From NCBI GenBank assembly GCA_948847595.1, contig CAQOGY010000004.1, positions 186,001 to 250,000 on the forward strand: a DNA stretch of 64,000 bases, given 5' to 3'. The position numbers were made by a program, and so were the translations under genes. Below, piece by piece: positions 26,681 to 36,767 of this stretch; position 1 is the stretch's first letter, and each line of letters begins with the position of its first letter. Source of the DNA: an uncultured Bacteroides sp. (lineage in GTDB: Bacteria; Bacteroidota; Bacteroidia; Bacteroidales; Bacteroidaceae). Below the pieces are notes generated by a model, which searched no databases, was not told where the DNA came from, and saw nothing but the letters and a program-made list of their open reading frames with translations.

Positions 26681-28126
26681 ATGAGAATCAAACTTGTATT
26701 ATTTTTTTGTTTTATCAGCATAACTGCGTTTGCTCAGAACGGAATAACCTTTGAAGTGGAAGAACTTTCAAAGCCGGAAATTTGGCTTTCGACAAGGTCA
26801 TGCGATGATATTTATAAAGAGCTTATATTATCGGATGTCAAGTTATGGCTTGGCAAGGTAAAAAGAGAGAATATAGACTTTCCATTTAATATCATAGCAA
26901 AAAGTGAGGCTCCCGAATATTTAGTATCTTACAATTATAACTCCTTTTTCAATGGTATGTATCGGGCTTATGCAGATCATAGGCCGTTTGTTTTGTCACC
27001 GGACATGATTTGGTTGTTAATCAGTCAAGGTTTTGCACGGCATGTAGAAGCTAATAAAGAATCTATGAGGCATTATTTTGTAGATTATTCAGGTCAACAA
27101 TCCCTGATAGTAATGGCAGATAAGCAATTGGATGATCCGACTGTAAAGTGGGAAGGAATTGTATCCGACTTTACCCAACAGATAAAAGAACAGGTAGGAG
27201 ATGACTTGGTAGACTTGCTGACCTGTAACTTCTCGACAACAACCTCTCTGGAGAAAATGGTTTCCGAAGTAACAATCATGGAGACAATGAAACCTTATTT
27301 TGAGTTTTTGGTGATGCGTATTGTTTGCGGAATCCCACAAATAACGCTCGAAGGGACTCCCGAAGACTGGAAGAAGGTGCTGAAGAAAGCAAGGAAGCTA
27401 AAGAAATATGAACTGGAATGGTGGATATCCGAACTGGAACCTCTTTTAGAGGAGTTTGTAAAAGCGTCAAAAGGAAAAGTGGATAAGGACTTTTGGCGGA
27501 ATATGTTTAAATATCACTCACAAAAACAATATGGAGCTCCTAATATAATAGATGGATGGATTGTCAAATTCTTCCCTTACGATAAGGATGGAGGACGAAA
27601 CACATTGAAACAACTGGAAGGCACTAATTGTCTGCCGCAGGAGATAGTAAAGGTTGACATGACATACAAGGAAGTATATAATGATACCATCATAGAGACT
27701 CCTTTGGAACTTTGGGCTGGTTTTATAGGGTTGAAGCAAAACTTTGATAATTATGCTTTGCGACCCCAGATCGGTTGGATGGTGAGAAAGAAGGATGTGG
27801 GTGATAAAGAGTTTATGAAGAAGCTGGAAGCAGATGCGCAAACTGAAGGTATGGGGGCTGGTATTAGGATTAAGGTGAAAGAGTTTCCTGCGATCTTATT
27901 AAAACTCAAAGAAATAAAACAGTTAGAGATTTATTTTATAGATGAGATTGATATACCGGACGAATTCTCAAAAGTGAAAGTTGATGATTTGGAACTATAC
28001 GGAAAGATAACTGAGGAGGGGATAGACCGCATTAAGAAAATGTTCCCCGGGATAGGACTTAAAATAAATAATACTGTGATAAATCGTAACCCTAATAGAA
28101 AACCTCTAATTATTTTCGAGGAATGA
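26681..28126 (+). CDS. DUF4419 domain protein, secreted
   Basis: A 481-residue protein with a signal peptide (to A-F-A-Q, residue 19). It matches DUF4419 as I know it, from the pattern YNSFFNGMYRAYADHRPFVL then SPDMIWLLISQGFARHV, followed by long helical segments. No catalytic mechanism is known to me for this family. The stop codon overlaps the start of the DUF2264 gene by 4 bp (ATGA), so the two are translationally coupled and probably act together. It is the first gene of the PUL's left plus-strand operon. Its function in glycan use cannot be stated from the sequence. Confidence 0.8.
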   Translation: MRIKLVLFFCFISITAFAQNGITFEVEELSKPEIWLSTRSCDDIYKELILSDVKLWLGKVKRENIDFPFNIIAKSEAPEYLVSYNYNSFFNGMYRAYADHRPFVLSPDMIWLLISQGFARHVEANKESMRHYFVDYSGQQSLIVMADKQLDDPTVKWEGIVSDFTQQIKEQVGDDLVDLLTCNFSTTTSLEKMVSEVTIMETMKPYFEFLVMRIVCGIPQITLEGTPEDWKKVLKKARKLKKYELEWWISELEPLLEEFVKASKGKVDKDFWRNMFKYHSQKQYGAPNIIDGWIVKFFPYDKDGGRNTLKQLEGTNCLPQEIVKVDMTYKEVYNDTIIETPLELWAGFIGLKQNFDNYALRPQIGWMVRKKDVGDKEFMKKLEADAQTEGMGAGIRIKVKEFPAILLKLKEIKQLEIYFIDEIDIPDEFSKVKVDDLELYGKITEEGIDRIKKMFPGIGLKINNTVINRNPNRKPLIIFEE

Positions 28127-30147
28127 AAAGAAGAATTTTACAAGTTTTAGTGACAGGACTTCTGTCATTGTTTATTGTCCCGTCATTGGGATTATCAATC
28201 GCTGTTGCACAGGAAAACACTTTTACTGTTCAGCAGCCGGACTATCAGAAAAGCCCTTATACGGGAATGACACGGCATCATTGGATACAGGCAGGTGAAT
28301 ACCTGCTAAGAGGTGCGTTCAATTATATCCATTCTTTGGATGATCAAATGTATTTCCCGAAACAATTGGATAAAACATATCCAAAAAATGAAGGGCAAAT
28401 CCCAGTAGCAAAACTGGAGGGACTGGCACGAACCTTGTTTGTAGCTGCTCCCCTTTTAAAAGAGAATCCGGAACTGGAAATGAATGGAGTGAAAGTGGCG
28501 GATTATTATCGCCATCAATTAATAAATATCTCCAACCCGAAAAGCAAGAGCTTTATTTCACATCGCCAAGGAGGACCGAGTCAAACGCTTCTGGAACTGG
28601 GCTCTTTGGCAATTTCTATGAAAGCTGCACAGGCTGTTTTGTGGGACCCGCTGACAAAAGCACAGAAAGATTCCCTTGCCGCTACCATGTTGAGTTATGG
28701 AGAAGGGCCGACTATCGGTTCTAACTGGATGTTCTTTAATGTGTTTATTTTGAGTTTTCTGAAAGATCAGGGATATGTGGTGAATGAGGGCTATCTGGAA
28801 TCGAATCTGAAGAAACTTCTGGCACGTTATCGGGGCGAAGGTTGGTACAATGATGCGCCGGCTTATGATTATTACAGTGCATGGGCGTATCAGATCTATG
28901 GACCTATTTGGGCGGAAATGTTCGGAAAAAAGCAGTATCCTCAGTATGCCGCACAATTTCTGAAGAACCAACACGATATGGTTGACAATTATCCCTATAT
29001 GTTTAGTGGAGAGGGTAAAATGAATATGTGGGGGCGAAGTATCTGTTATCGCTTTGCTGCCACTGCCCCTTTATCTTTGTATGAATACGGTGAAAGTGAT
29101 GACGTAAATTACGGTTGGATGAGAAGAATTGCCTCTTCCACCTTGTTGCAATTCATGGAGAATCCGGAGTTCTTGGAGGATGGTATTCCGACAATGGGAT
29201 TTTACGGGCCTTTTGCTCCGGCTGTTCAGATATACAGTTGCCGGGGAAGCGTTTATTGGTGTGGAAAGGCTTTTTTAAGTTTACTGTTGCCGGAGAGTGC
29301 GGATTTTTGGTCGGCTACAGAAAATAACGGCCCTTGGGAGAAAGTGTTTAAGAAAGGACAGGTATATAATAAGTTCCAGCCGGCAACAAATTTATTGATT
29401 ACCAATTATCCGAACTGCGGGGGATCTGAAATGCGTTCGTGGTGTCATGAGACTGTGGCAAAAGACTGGCAGAAGTTCCGTAGTACGGAGAATTATAATA
29501 AACTGGCCTATCATACGGAGTTTCCCTGGATGGCTGACGGTAAGAATGGAGAAATCTCAATGAATTATGGGACGAAGAACAAGAACGGAGAATGGGAAGT
29601 GTTAAGACTTTATACGTTCAGAAGTTTTGAGGATGGAATTTATCGTCGTGATGCCGTACTCGAAACAGATAGTACTGTGAATTATCAGTTGGCAGACATT
29701 CCATTGCCGAATGGTATATTGCGGGTAGATAAGGTTTTGGTACCCGATTCGACGGAGATTTGTTTGGGGCATTACTCCCTGCCGTCTCTTGATGCGGAGA
29801 TTCGTGAAACAGATCGCAAGGTAAACAAACAAAATGTTCCGGTACTTTCTAACGGCAAATATGAATTGGTGATGATACCATTAGCAGGCTGGAATAATAA
29901 GATAAATACTGTATATCCGGAGGGGGTGCATCCTGTTAGTAAGAAGTGTGCTTTGAGCATGATTACAGATCGGCTGGATGGTAGTAAAATCTACGTAACA
30001 CTTCAGTTGTGGAAAAAAAAGATTGGAGAAAAAGGCTTTACTAAAAAAGAACTGAATCCGGTGAAGTCAGTCGAAGTGTCGGATGATAAAAAGCATGTTA
30101 CCATTCGTTTGGCTACGGGAGAAACTAAGAAGATTTCGTTCGAGTAA
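28123..30147 (+). CDS. DUF2264 family protein, candidate polysaccharide lyase or unsaturated-sugar enzyme
   Basis: A 674-residue exported protein (signal peptide to about residue 29). Residues about 40-420 form a helical toroid typical of DUF2264 (TRHHWIQAGEYLLRG, RQGGPSQTLLELGSLAISM, YNDAPAYDYYSAWAYQIYG). The remainder is sandwich-like. As I recall, DUF2264 proteins include CAZy lyase family members active on uronic-acid glycans such as ulvan or glycosaminoglycans, and the toroid fold is shared with other lyases. Lying between DUF4419 and a BNR_4 propeller in an arabinogalactan-type PUL, it may handle the glucuronate cap. Activity is unproved. Confidence 0.8.
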   Translation: MKRRILQVLVTGLLSLFIVPSLGLSIAVAQENTFTVQQPDYQKSPYTGMTRHHWIQAGEYLLRGAFNYIHSLDDQMYFPKQLDKTYPKNEGQIPVAKLEGLARTLFVAAPLLKENPELEMNGVKVADYYRHQLINISNPKSKSFISHRQGGPSQTLLELGSLAISMKAAQAVLWDPLTKAQKDSLAATMLSYGEGPTIGSNWMFFNVFILSFLKDQGYVVNEGYLESNLKKLLARYRGEGWYNDAPAYDYYSAWAYQIYGPIWAEMFGKKQYPQYAAQFLKNQHDMVDNYPYMFSGEGKMNMWGRSICYRFAATAPLSLYEYGESDDVNYGWMRRIASSTLLQFMENPEFLEDGIPTMGFYGPFAPAVQIYSCRGSVYWCGKAFLSLLLPESADFWSATENNGPWEKVFKKGQVYNKFQPATNLLITNYPNCGGSEMRSWCHETVAKDWQKFRSTENYNKLAYHTEFPWMADGKNGEISMNYGTKNKNGEWEVLRLYTFRSFEDGIYRRDAVLETDSTVNYQLADIPLPNGILRVDKVLVPDSTEICLGHYSLPSLDAEIRETDRKVNKQNVPVLSNGKYELVMIPLAGWNNKINTVYPEGVHPVSKKCALSMITDRLDGSKIYVTLQLWKKKIGEKGFTKKELNPVKSVEVSDDKKHVTIRLATGETKKISFE

Positions 30148-30184
30148 CTAACACAAAAACATTAAATATATTATCACTATTACC

Positions 30185-31909
30185 ATGAAAAAAAGCTTTG
30201 TCTTATTTTTGACTATCTTATATGTATCCAGTATTCACTTAAGTGCGCAAAAAACTGAAAACGTTCCTGTCGGCGGAGGATATCCCGTTACAGCCGAAGG
30301 TGCCTGGTGTTGGTTTGCCGATCCTCGCGCATTACATTATGAAAATGAAAGTGGGACTATAAATAAAACATATATAGGCTATATTGATATACATGGTAAT
30401 ATTAAAGCCATGCAGTATGACTTTAAGAAGAAAAAACAAGAGGAAGTACTTATTCGCTCATATTTTCAGCCGGACGACCACAATAATCCTACCTTTTTAG
30501 TATTGCCTGATGAACGGATTATGATTTTTTACTCCAGGCATACGGATGAGGCTTGTTTTTATTACAGAATTTCGCAGATTCCGGGAGATATAACGATGTT
30601 GGGGGAAGAGAAGGTTATTAAAACCAGAAACAATACAACTTATCCCTCTCCATTTATTCTGTCGGATGATCCGGAACATATTTATTTGTGTTGGCGGGGG
30701 ATCGGCTGGCATCCCACTATTGCCAAATTATCATTGCCGGATGAGAAAGATGATGTCAGTATTGTATGGGGAGCTTATCAGATAGTGAAGTCCACCGGAG
30801 CACGACCTTATGCAAAATATGTGTCTAATGGAAAAGATAAGATTTATTTGACTTATACCACTGGGCATCCGGATAATGAAAATCCCAATTTCCTTTACTT
30901 TAATTACATCGACATTCATACGATGCAATTGAAAGATGTGAAAGGAAATACTCTTTCAACTATTGCCGATGGTACATTTAGGGTGAACAAGACTCCTGAC
31001 TATGTAGCCCGATATCCATATACTGTGGTAGACAATCCTATTGAACGCGATTGGGTATGGCAGGTCGCTTTAGATAAGAAAGGATATCCGGTGATTGCGA
31101 TGGTACGTATCAGTAGTGATAAAAGTTCTCACGATTATTACTATGCCGGATGGGATGGACATGAATGGAAGAAGACTTTCCTGGCTAATGCGGGAGGACA
31201 TTTTCATCAGACACCGAATTTGGAGAAATGTTATAGTGCCGGTATGGCTATAGATCCGGCAAATACCAGCCTCATATATTGTTCGTTGCCTATAGAAGGT
31301 AAGTATGGCAAAGTCTATGAGATTATGAAATATACGCTGGATGAGGACGGGAAAATTATTTCTACAGAAGCGATCACTCGAAATTCGCAGCTGAATAATG
31401 TGCGTCCTTACATAATTTCCAGTTCAGAGAATACCCCCTTAAGGCTGGCATGGATGTACGGCAATTATTATGACTGGATTGTGAGTTCGCAATATCCGCA
31501 GGGCTATTGTACAGGGATCGCTTGCGATTTTAAAGGTTTTGCGGCTATAAAAAAGAAAGCGAAAGTAGGAAAGAACTTTAGCTTCAATCCCCGGAAAGAC
31601 TTTACCTTGGAAGAGACGGTTCCTTTAGATGTGAATAATTATGAAGGTTGCCTGTTGCAACTGGGTGACCTTGAATATTATCTGGATGGGCAGACGATGA
31701 AACCGGAAGTAAGATATAAAGGAAAAGTGTATCACAGTACGAATATACTCGGTACGGCTGACTGCTGGAAAATGACGTCTCGCAGCACAGGAGGGAACTG
31801 GTATGCTCCGCAGAAGTATGAAAATGTCCGTCTGAGAATAGAATATAAAAGAGGGACTTTATGTATCTATATTAATGACTTGCTTGATCAGAAAATTAAA
31901 ATTCGATAA
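30185..31909 (+). CDS. BNR_4 beta-propeller protein, candidate rhamnose-glucuronate lyase
   Basis: A 574-residue exported protein with signal peptide to S-A-Q (residue 22). The propeller motifs GAWCWFADPRA, DDHNNPTFLVLPD, FYSRHTDEACFYYR and WRGIGWHPT are characteristic of the BNR_4 group. This group includes lyases (ulvan lyases of PL24/PL25 and, as I recall, the PL27 rhamnose-alpha-1,4-glucuronate lyase) whose active sites use conserved His, Tyr and Arg residues like those seen here. Residues about 480-574 are a C-terminal sandwich. The gene is last in the DUF4419-DUF2264-BNR operon (37 bp gap). A lyase that leaves unsaturated glucuronate would provide the substrate of the GH105 enzyme at the other end of the PUL; this is inference. 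Confidence 0.75.
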   Translation: MKKSFVLFLTILYVSSIHLSAQKTENVPVGGGYPVTAEGAWCWFADPRALHYENESGTINKTYIGYIDIHGNIKAMQYDFKKKKQEEVLIRSYFQPDDHNNPTFLVLPDERIMIFYSRHTDEACFYYRISQIPGDITMLGEEKVIKTRNNTTYPSPFILSDDPEHIYLCWRGIGWHPTIAKLSLPDEKDDVSIVWGAYQIVKSTGARPYAKYVSNGKDKIYLTYTTGHPDNENPNFLYFNYIDIHTMQLKDVKGNTLSTIADGTFRVNKTPDYVARYPYTVVDNPIERDWVWQVALDKKGYPVIAMVRISSDKSSHDYYYAGWDGHEWKKTFLANAGGHFHQTPNLEKCYSAGMAIDPANTSLIYCSLPIEGKYGKVYEIMKYTLDEDGKIISTEAITRNSQLNNVRPYIISSSENTPLRLAWMYGNYYDWIVSSQYPQGYCTGIACDFKGFAAIKKKAKVGKNFSFNPRKDFTLEETVPLDVNNYEGCLLQLGDLEYYLDGQTMKPEVRYKGKVYHSTNILGTADCWKMTSRSTGGNWYAPQKYENVRLRIEYKRGTLCIYINDLLDQKIKIR

Positions 31910-32114
31910 TCTGTAATTGACTCATTATCTTAGAATATTTGTTTTATGAAAAAACTTATATAACTCGTCGGTCTGTTCTAAAATCATATTTATCTGATGA
32001 ATTAATCTTCAAAAAGTTCTACTTATCGGTATATCTATATTGATGACATGATCTAGTCGTTGTTTATTAAATATTTTATTCATAAATTTGGTCGTATATA
32101 TAATGGTAAGTTAT

Positions 32115-32122
32115 TATATTTG
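32115..32122 (+). promoter_or_regulatory. Promoter -7 box for the HTCS gene
   Basis: TATATTTG lies 26 bp upstream of the HTCS start codon. The regulator thus has its own promoter, separate from the preceding enzyme operon. Confidence 0.6.
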
Positions 32123-32147
32123 CATATAACGAACAAAATATGATCGT

Positions 32148-35100
32148 ATGAAAAACACAAGAATTATTGTTCCTTATTATAGGTTGTGCTGTTTTATTCT
32201 GTATTTGCTTTTGAGGTCCACTTTGCTGTCGGCAACAGAAGATGTCATTTGTAATCTAAAGTTTAGACAACTTTCTGCCCCACACTCGTTACCGACTAAC
32301 GAAGTACAAAAAGTATATCAGGATAAAGATGGATTTATTTGGTTCGCTACCCGTAATGGGCTTTGTAAGTACAATGGATACGAAACCACTCTTTATAAGT
32401 CTAACCTTTATTCTCCGGGTTTATTGACTAATAATAGCATCACCTGTCTGGTTGATGATAACAATAACCACCTATGGATTGGTACATCAGAAGGATTGAA
32501 TGTGATGGACAAGAGAACGGGGGAAATAAAAAAATATAAAGTACCTTCTATTTCTAATAATGTAGTATCAGCCTTGTGTGTCACTCGTGATAATACCGTT
32601 TGGGTGGGGACGGACAACGGTTTATGTCGTTATGTTGCAGAGAAAGATACTTTTGTAGTTTGTGGAGATAATATGGGAGATAGTAGGCTGAGGTATGTGA
32701 CAATAAAATCTTTATTGGAAGATTCGGACGGAGACCTCTGGATTGGAACTTGGGCACAAGGTTTATTCCGTTATTCTCCATCTACGGATAAGCTGGAAGT
32801 ATATCCGAAAATCAATGATCAATATTCTTCTCATGTCATTTATGAGGATAGTAATAAAGACATTTGGGTAGGAAGCTGGGGATACGGACTTTTTAAATTA
32901 CGAAATCCTAAAGATATGCAACAAGTGTCTTATCAATGTTTTTTACATGAAAATGGAGATGATTCCAGTTTGTCCGATAATATCGTGTATGATGTAAACG
33001 AAGATTTGAATACCCATACGCTATGGGTCGGGACGCGAAGTGGACTTAGTATCTTAAAACTTGACGAGCCAGATGGTTTTGTTAATTATAAATCCGGCAA
33101 ATCTGATTATCGCATTCCTTCTGACGAGGTTAACTCAATTATGCGTGATAATCAAAAGAATATGTGGATAGGGGCTATTGGTGGTGGCGTTCTGATGGCC
33201 GATACACGCCAGCCGGCATTTACTCTACATACACTGAATTTTGGAGACGAAGACATTCCGGTGACTTCTGTCCGTACGTTATTTGCCGATTCTGATCAGA
33301 ACTTATGGATTGGAGTAGGAACATACGGATTAGCCTGTAAAGATTATATGACGGGAGAATTAAAAATGTATTCGCACATACCGGAGTTCTCCGGTATAAA
33401 GGATTTGCCCTCTCTTTTTGCTGTTATCCAACGTAAGAAGAGTGGTGAAATATGGTTCGGCATGTATAATGGAGGAATTTATGTCTATCGGAAAGGTGAA
33501 AAGGTGAAACATCTGACTACACAAAATAGCGGCTTTCTTACTTCCGATTGTGTATCGGCTTTGTACGAAGATTATGAGGGAAATTGTTGGGTTGGTACGC
33601 GCGGAGGAATAGGAGTTCGATTATCTGATGGCACTGACTATCGTTTTGAAACGATGAACTTTGCTGATAGTCTGTCTGCCGACTGGATATACGTAAGAGA
33701 TATCGTAAAGGATATGGATAATAGCGTTTGGTTGGCAACGTCTAATTTGGGTGTGATTCATATAACAGGAGATATCCGGCAACCTTCTACATTGAAGTAT
33801 GAGAATTACAGTTTCCATAATCGTAAATTAATCACCAATACGGTTCTGTGTATACATCTTGATCGTTTTGGACGATTGTGGGCAGGAACTGAGGGAGGAG
33901 GATTATACCTTTATAATCGTAACAAAGGAGAATTTGAAGAAAAGACGCGTGCGTATAGTATTCCGGGAGATGTAATCGTTAGTATAGAAGAAGATAGAAG
34001 TGGAAATTTATGGTTGGGAACAATATCCGGATTAGTGAAGCTTTATGTGGCTGCTATTGGAAATGATTTCTCGACTCGCATTTATACTTCTGCCGATGGG
34101 CTGCAGGATAATTTTATTGTCAATTCATCGTGCAGCCGGAATGGAGAGCTGTTTTTTGGAGGACATAAAGGCTACAACAGCTTTTTCCCCGATAAAATGG
34201 AAATACCTTCTCAGGAAACCAATTTCCTGATAACAGATATTAAAATATTCAATCATTCTTTCAGTAAATTGCCGGTCGAACTGCAACAAAAGATTTCACC
34301 GGTAATGCCTACCTATACCAGTAAGATTGAACTTCCTCATAAATACAATAATTTTAGTATTGAATTTGCCGCCCTTACCTATAAGAATCCCGAACTAAAC
34401 AGATATGCTTACCGGCTACAGAACTTTGACAGGGATTGGCAGTATACAGATGCAGACCGCCGCTTTGCTTATTATAACAATCTGCCGAGCGGGACATATA
34501 CTTTTCAGTTGAAAGCAACCAATGAGAACGGAGAATGGAGTGGCTATGTGCGTGAATTGACAGTGGTAGTCCTTCCTCCGTTCTGGGCTACCTGGTGGGC
34601 ATATCTGTTATATATAATATGGGTGTTGGTCGTAGGAATTTTGATTTACCGTACAACAAAGAACCGTATGTTGCTTCGGAATGCATTGCGCCTGCGTGAA
34701 ATAGAAAAAGCAAAAGCAGAAGAATTGAATCATGCGAAATTACAGTTCTTTACTAATATTACGCATGAGCTATTAACTCCGTTGACTATTATTTCGGCTA
34801 CGGTGGATGAATTGAAGACACAGGCACCTAGTCATAATGATTTATATACGGTGATGAATAGCAATATACAGCGATTAATACGATTGTTGCAGCAGATTCT
34901 TGAATTCCGTAAAGCAGAGACAGGAAATCTGAAATTGCGTGTTTCTCCGGGAGATATAGCGGATTTTGTGAAAAGAGAGACTGAAAGTTTTCAACCGCTG
35001 GTGAAGAAACGAAAGATACATTTCTCTGTACTTTGCGACCCGGAAGCTATTATCGGCTATTTCGATACAGATAAATTGGATAAGATATTATATAATCTGT

Positions 35101-36296
35101 TGTCTAACGCCGCTAAATACAATAAGGAAGGCGGATTTATCCAAGTAACTTTGTCTTATGATGAAAATAAAGATTTTGTGCTCTTGAAAGTGAAGGATAA
35201 CGGGAAAGGCATTTCAAAAGAGAAACAGAAAATGCTGTTCAAACGCTTTTACGAAGGAGATTATCGAAAGTTCAATACTATCGGCACCGGTATCGGACTT
35301 TCCCTGACAAAAGATTTGGTGGAGTTGCACGGAGGAACCATTTCAGTAGAGAGTGAAGTCGATCAGGGAACAGAGTTCATCGTGAGGATTCCTATTGACC
35401 GTTCTTATTATGAAGAAGAACAAATAGATAATGAAGCAATCTTGCCGATACAGAAGACGGTGACTTATGAAGTCACGCAAGTGGAAGCTACCAATGAAGT
35501 AGAAGAAGTGACGGAGAAAGCCAATTCTATCTTACTGGTCGAAGACAATGAGGAGTTGCTGCAATTGATGACTAAACTTCTGAACCGTGATTACAACGTC
35601 TTTACTGCCGAAAATGGGAAAGAGGGAATTACGGTATTGGAGAATGAGGATATTGACCTGATTGTATCGGATGTGATGATGCCCGAAATGAATGGCATCG
35701 AATTCTGTAAGTACGTAAAAGGTCATTTGGAAATCAGCCATATTCCGGTGATTCTATTGACTGCCAAGAATAAGGAAGAAGACCGTGCAGAAGCGTATGA
35801 AGCTGGTGCGGAGGCTTTTATTAGCAAGCCTTTTAACTTGACGGTGTTGCATGCCCGTATCCGTAACCTGCTGAAGTATAAGGAACGCACGGCACGCGAC
35901 TTCAAGAATCAATTGGTGTTTGAAGTAAAGGACTTGAATTATACAAGTCTGGATGAAGACTTTATAAAGCGTGCCATTGAATGCGTGAATAATCATTTGG
36001 CAGATGCTGCATTTGACCAGACACAATTTGCCGAAGAAATGATTACCAGTAAATCGACTCTATATAAGAAACTGAAATCCTTGGCAGGTTTGAATACTTC
36101 TGCTTTTATTCGCAATGTGCGTTTGAAAGCTGCCTGCCGGATCATGGAAGAAAAGGGAAATAATATTCGTGTTTCAGAATTGGCATATATAGTTGGTTTT
36201 AATGATCCGAAGTATTTCAGTGTATGTTTTAAAAAAGAGTTCGGGATGCTGCCGACTGATTATATTGAACGGTTTATTCAAGATGTAGAGAAGTAG
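32148..36296 (+). CDS. Hybrid two-component system (HTCS) sensor-regulator of the PUL
   Basis: A complete HTCS of 1382 residues. Signal segment; two propellers of repeated blades (for example NNHLWIGTSEGLNVMD, GDLWIGTWAQGLFRYS) to about residue 700; Y_Y_Y domain about 740-805; TM helix about 815-835; histidine kinase with phospho-acceptor H873 in FFTNITHELLTPL; ATPase domain with DNGKGISKE and GTGIGLSL; receiver with phospho-acceptor D1175 in IVSDVMMPEMNG; AraC HTH about 1280-1375. Such proteins sense an oligosaccharide in the periplasm and switch on the PUL. It lies between the lyase-type operon and the susC operon and is expected to control both. Its target site is not proved; the ATGAATGA-type repeats upstream of several PUL promoters are candidates. 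Confidence 0.95.
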   Translation: MKNTRIIVPYYRLCCFILYLLLRSTLLSATEDVICNLKFRQLSAPHSLPTNEVQKVYQDKDGFIWFATRNGLCKYNGYETTLYKSNLYSPGLLTNNSITCLVDDNNNHLWIGTSEGLNVMDKRTGEIKKYKVPSISNNVVSALCVTRDNTVWVGTDNGLCRYVAEKDTFVVCGDNMGDSRLRYVTIKSLLEDSDGDLWIGTWAQGLFRYSPSTDKLEVYPKINDQYSSHVIYEDSNKDIWVGSWGYGLFKLRNPKDMQQVSYQCFLHENGDDSSLSDNIVYDVNEDLNTHTLWVGTRSGLSILKLDEPDGFVNYKSGKSDYRIPSDEVNSIMRDNQKNMWIGAIGGGVLMADTRQPAFTLHTLNFGDEDIPVTSVRTLFADSDQNLWIGVGTYGLACKDYMTGELKMYSHIPEFSGIKDLPSLFAVIQRKKSGEIWFGMYNGGIYVYRKGEKVKHLTTQNSGFLTSDCVSALYEDYEGNCWVGTRGGIGVRLSDGTDYRFETMNFADSLSADWIYVRDIVKDMDNSVWLATSNLGVIHITGDIRQPSTLKYENYSFHNRKLITNTVLCIHLDRFGRLWAGTEGGGLYLYNRNKGEFEEKTRAYSIPGDVIVSIEEDRSGNLWLGTISGLVKLYVAAIGNDFSTRIYTSADGLQDNFIVNSSCSRNGELFFGGHKGYNSFFPDKMEIPSQETNFLITDIKIFNHSFSKLPVELQQKISPVMPTYTSKIELPHKYNNFSIEFAALTYKNPELNRYAYRLQNFDRDWQYTDADRRFAYYNNLPSGTYTFQLKATNENGEWSGYVRELTVVVLPPFWATWWAYLLYIIWVLVVGILIYRTTKNRMLLRNALRLREIEKAKAEELNHAKLQFFTNITHELLTPLTIISATVDELKTQAPSHNDLYTVMNSNIQRLIRLLQQILEFRKAETGNLKLRVSPGDIADFVKRETESFQPLVKKRKIHFSVLCDPEAIIGYFDTDKLDKILYNLLSNAAKYNKEGGFIQVTLSYDENKDFVLLKVKDNGKGISKEKQKMLFKRFYEGDYRKFNTIGTGIGLSLTKDLVELHGGTISVESEVDQGTEFIVRIPIDRSYYEEEQIDNEAILPIQKTVTYEVTQVEATNEVEEVTEKANSILLVEDNEELLQLMTKLLNRDYNVFTAENGKEGITVLENEDIDLIVSDVMMPEMNGIEFCKYVKGHLEISHIPVILLTAKNKEEDRAEAYEAGAEAFISKPFNLTVLHARIRNLLKYKERTARDFKNQLVFEVKDLNYTSLDEDFIKRAIECVNNHLADAAFDQTQFAEEMITSKSTLYKKLKSLAGLNTSAFIRNVRLKAACRIMEEKGNNIRVSELAYIVGFNDPKYFSVCFKKEFGMLPTDYIERFIQDVEK

Positions 36297-36321
36297 ATAA
36301 AGTCTGGTTCATAATAGCCTC

Positions 36322-36409
36322 TGTCATTCAGAGGAGTATAACGACGAAGAATCTTTTTTCCTGTACACAAAAAATGAGATTCTTTCTCTCGTTGGTCGTC
36401 TGAATGACA
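36322..36409. repeat. Imperfect inverted repeat after the HTCS gene, probable terminator/REP-type repeat
   Basis: The ends TGTCATTCAGA are perfect inverted copies, and inner blocks AAGAATCT on the left pair with AGATTCTT on the right. Sequences of the form GTCATTCnGA...AAGAATCT are, as I recall, common dispersed repeats in Bacteroidetes. Starting 26 bp after the HTCS stop codon, it may end that transcript. Confidence 0.6.
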
Positions 36410-36668
36410 AAAATACATTTAATGCATTTCTGCTTTGATTTGAATCAACGGCTGATTCGCATTAATAGCTAATAAAGCGAAAATAAAAATTAAGTCCGAA
36501 GATTATTCTTCTCATAACATCATAAGGTGTTCAGATCAATGACACAAAAAGAGAAAGGTAGTATTGTAGCAATAATTCATCGATTTACCTAGAAAATAAA
36601 GAATTTTTCAAAATCAGCACCCACATCTATACGAAAGACTTTGACTAATTATGCGGTAACCGCCAATC

Positions 36669-36726
36669 ATTTATTAATAAATTCTTTCATCGTTTATTAT
36701 AAACGTCCTCCAAGTTTATTATAAAC
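36669..36726. repeat. Three AT-rich palindromes at 22-bp spacing (possible degenerate element)
   Basis: ATTTATTAATAAAT (36669-36682), GTTTATTATAAAC (36692-36704) and GTTTATTATAAAC (36714-36726) have centres 22.5 and 22 bp apart. This matches the step of the two better-defined arrays, but long flanking arms are not seen and AT-rich DNA makes chance palindromes more likely. Confidence 0.4.
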
Positions 36727-36767
36727 TCTAATTTCGTTATTCCTGCAATAAACATCCATTTTAAGCA

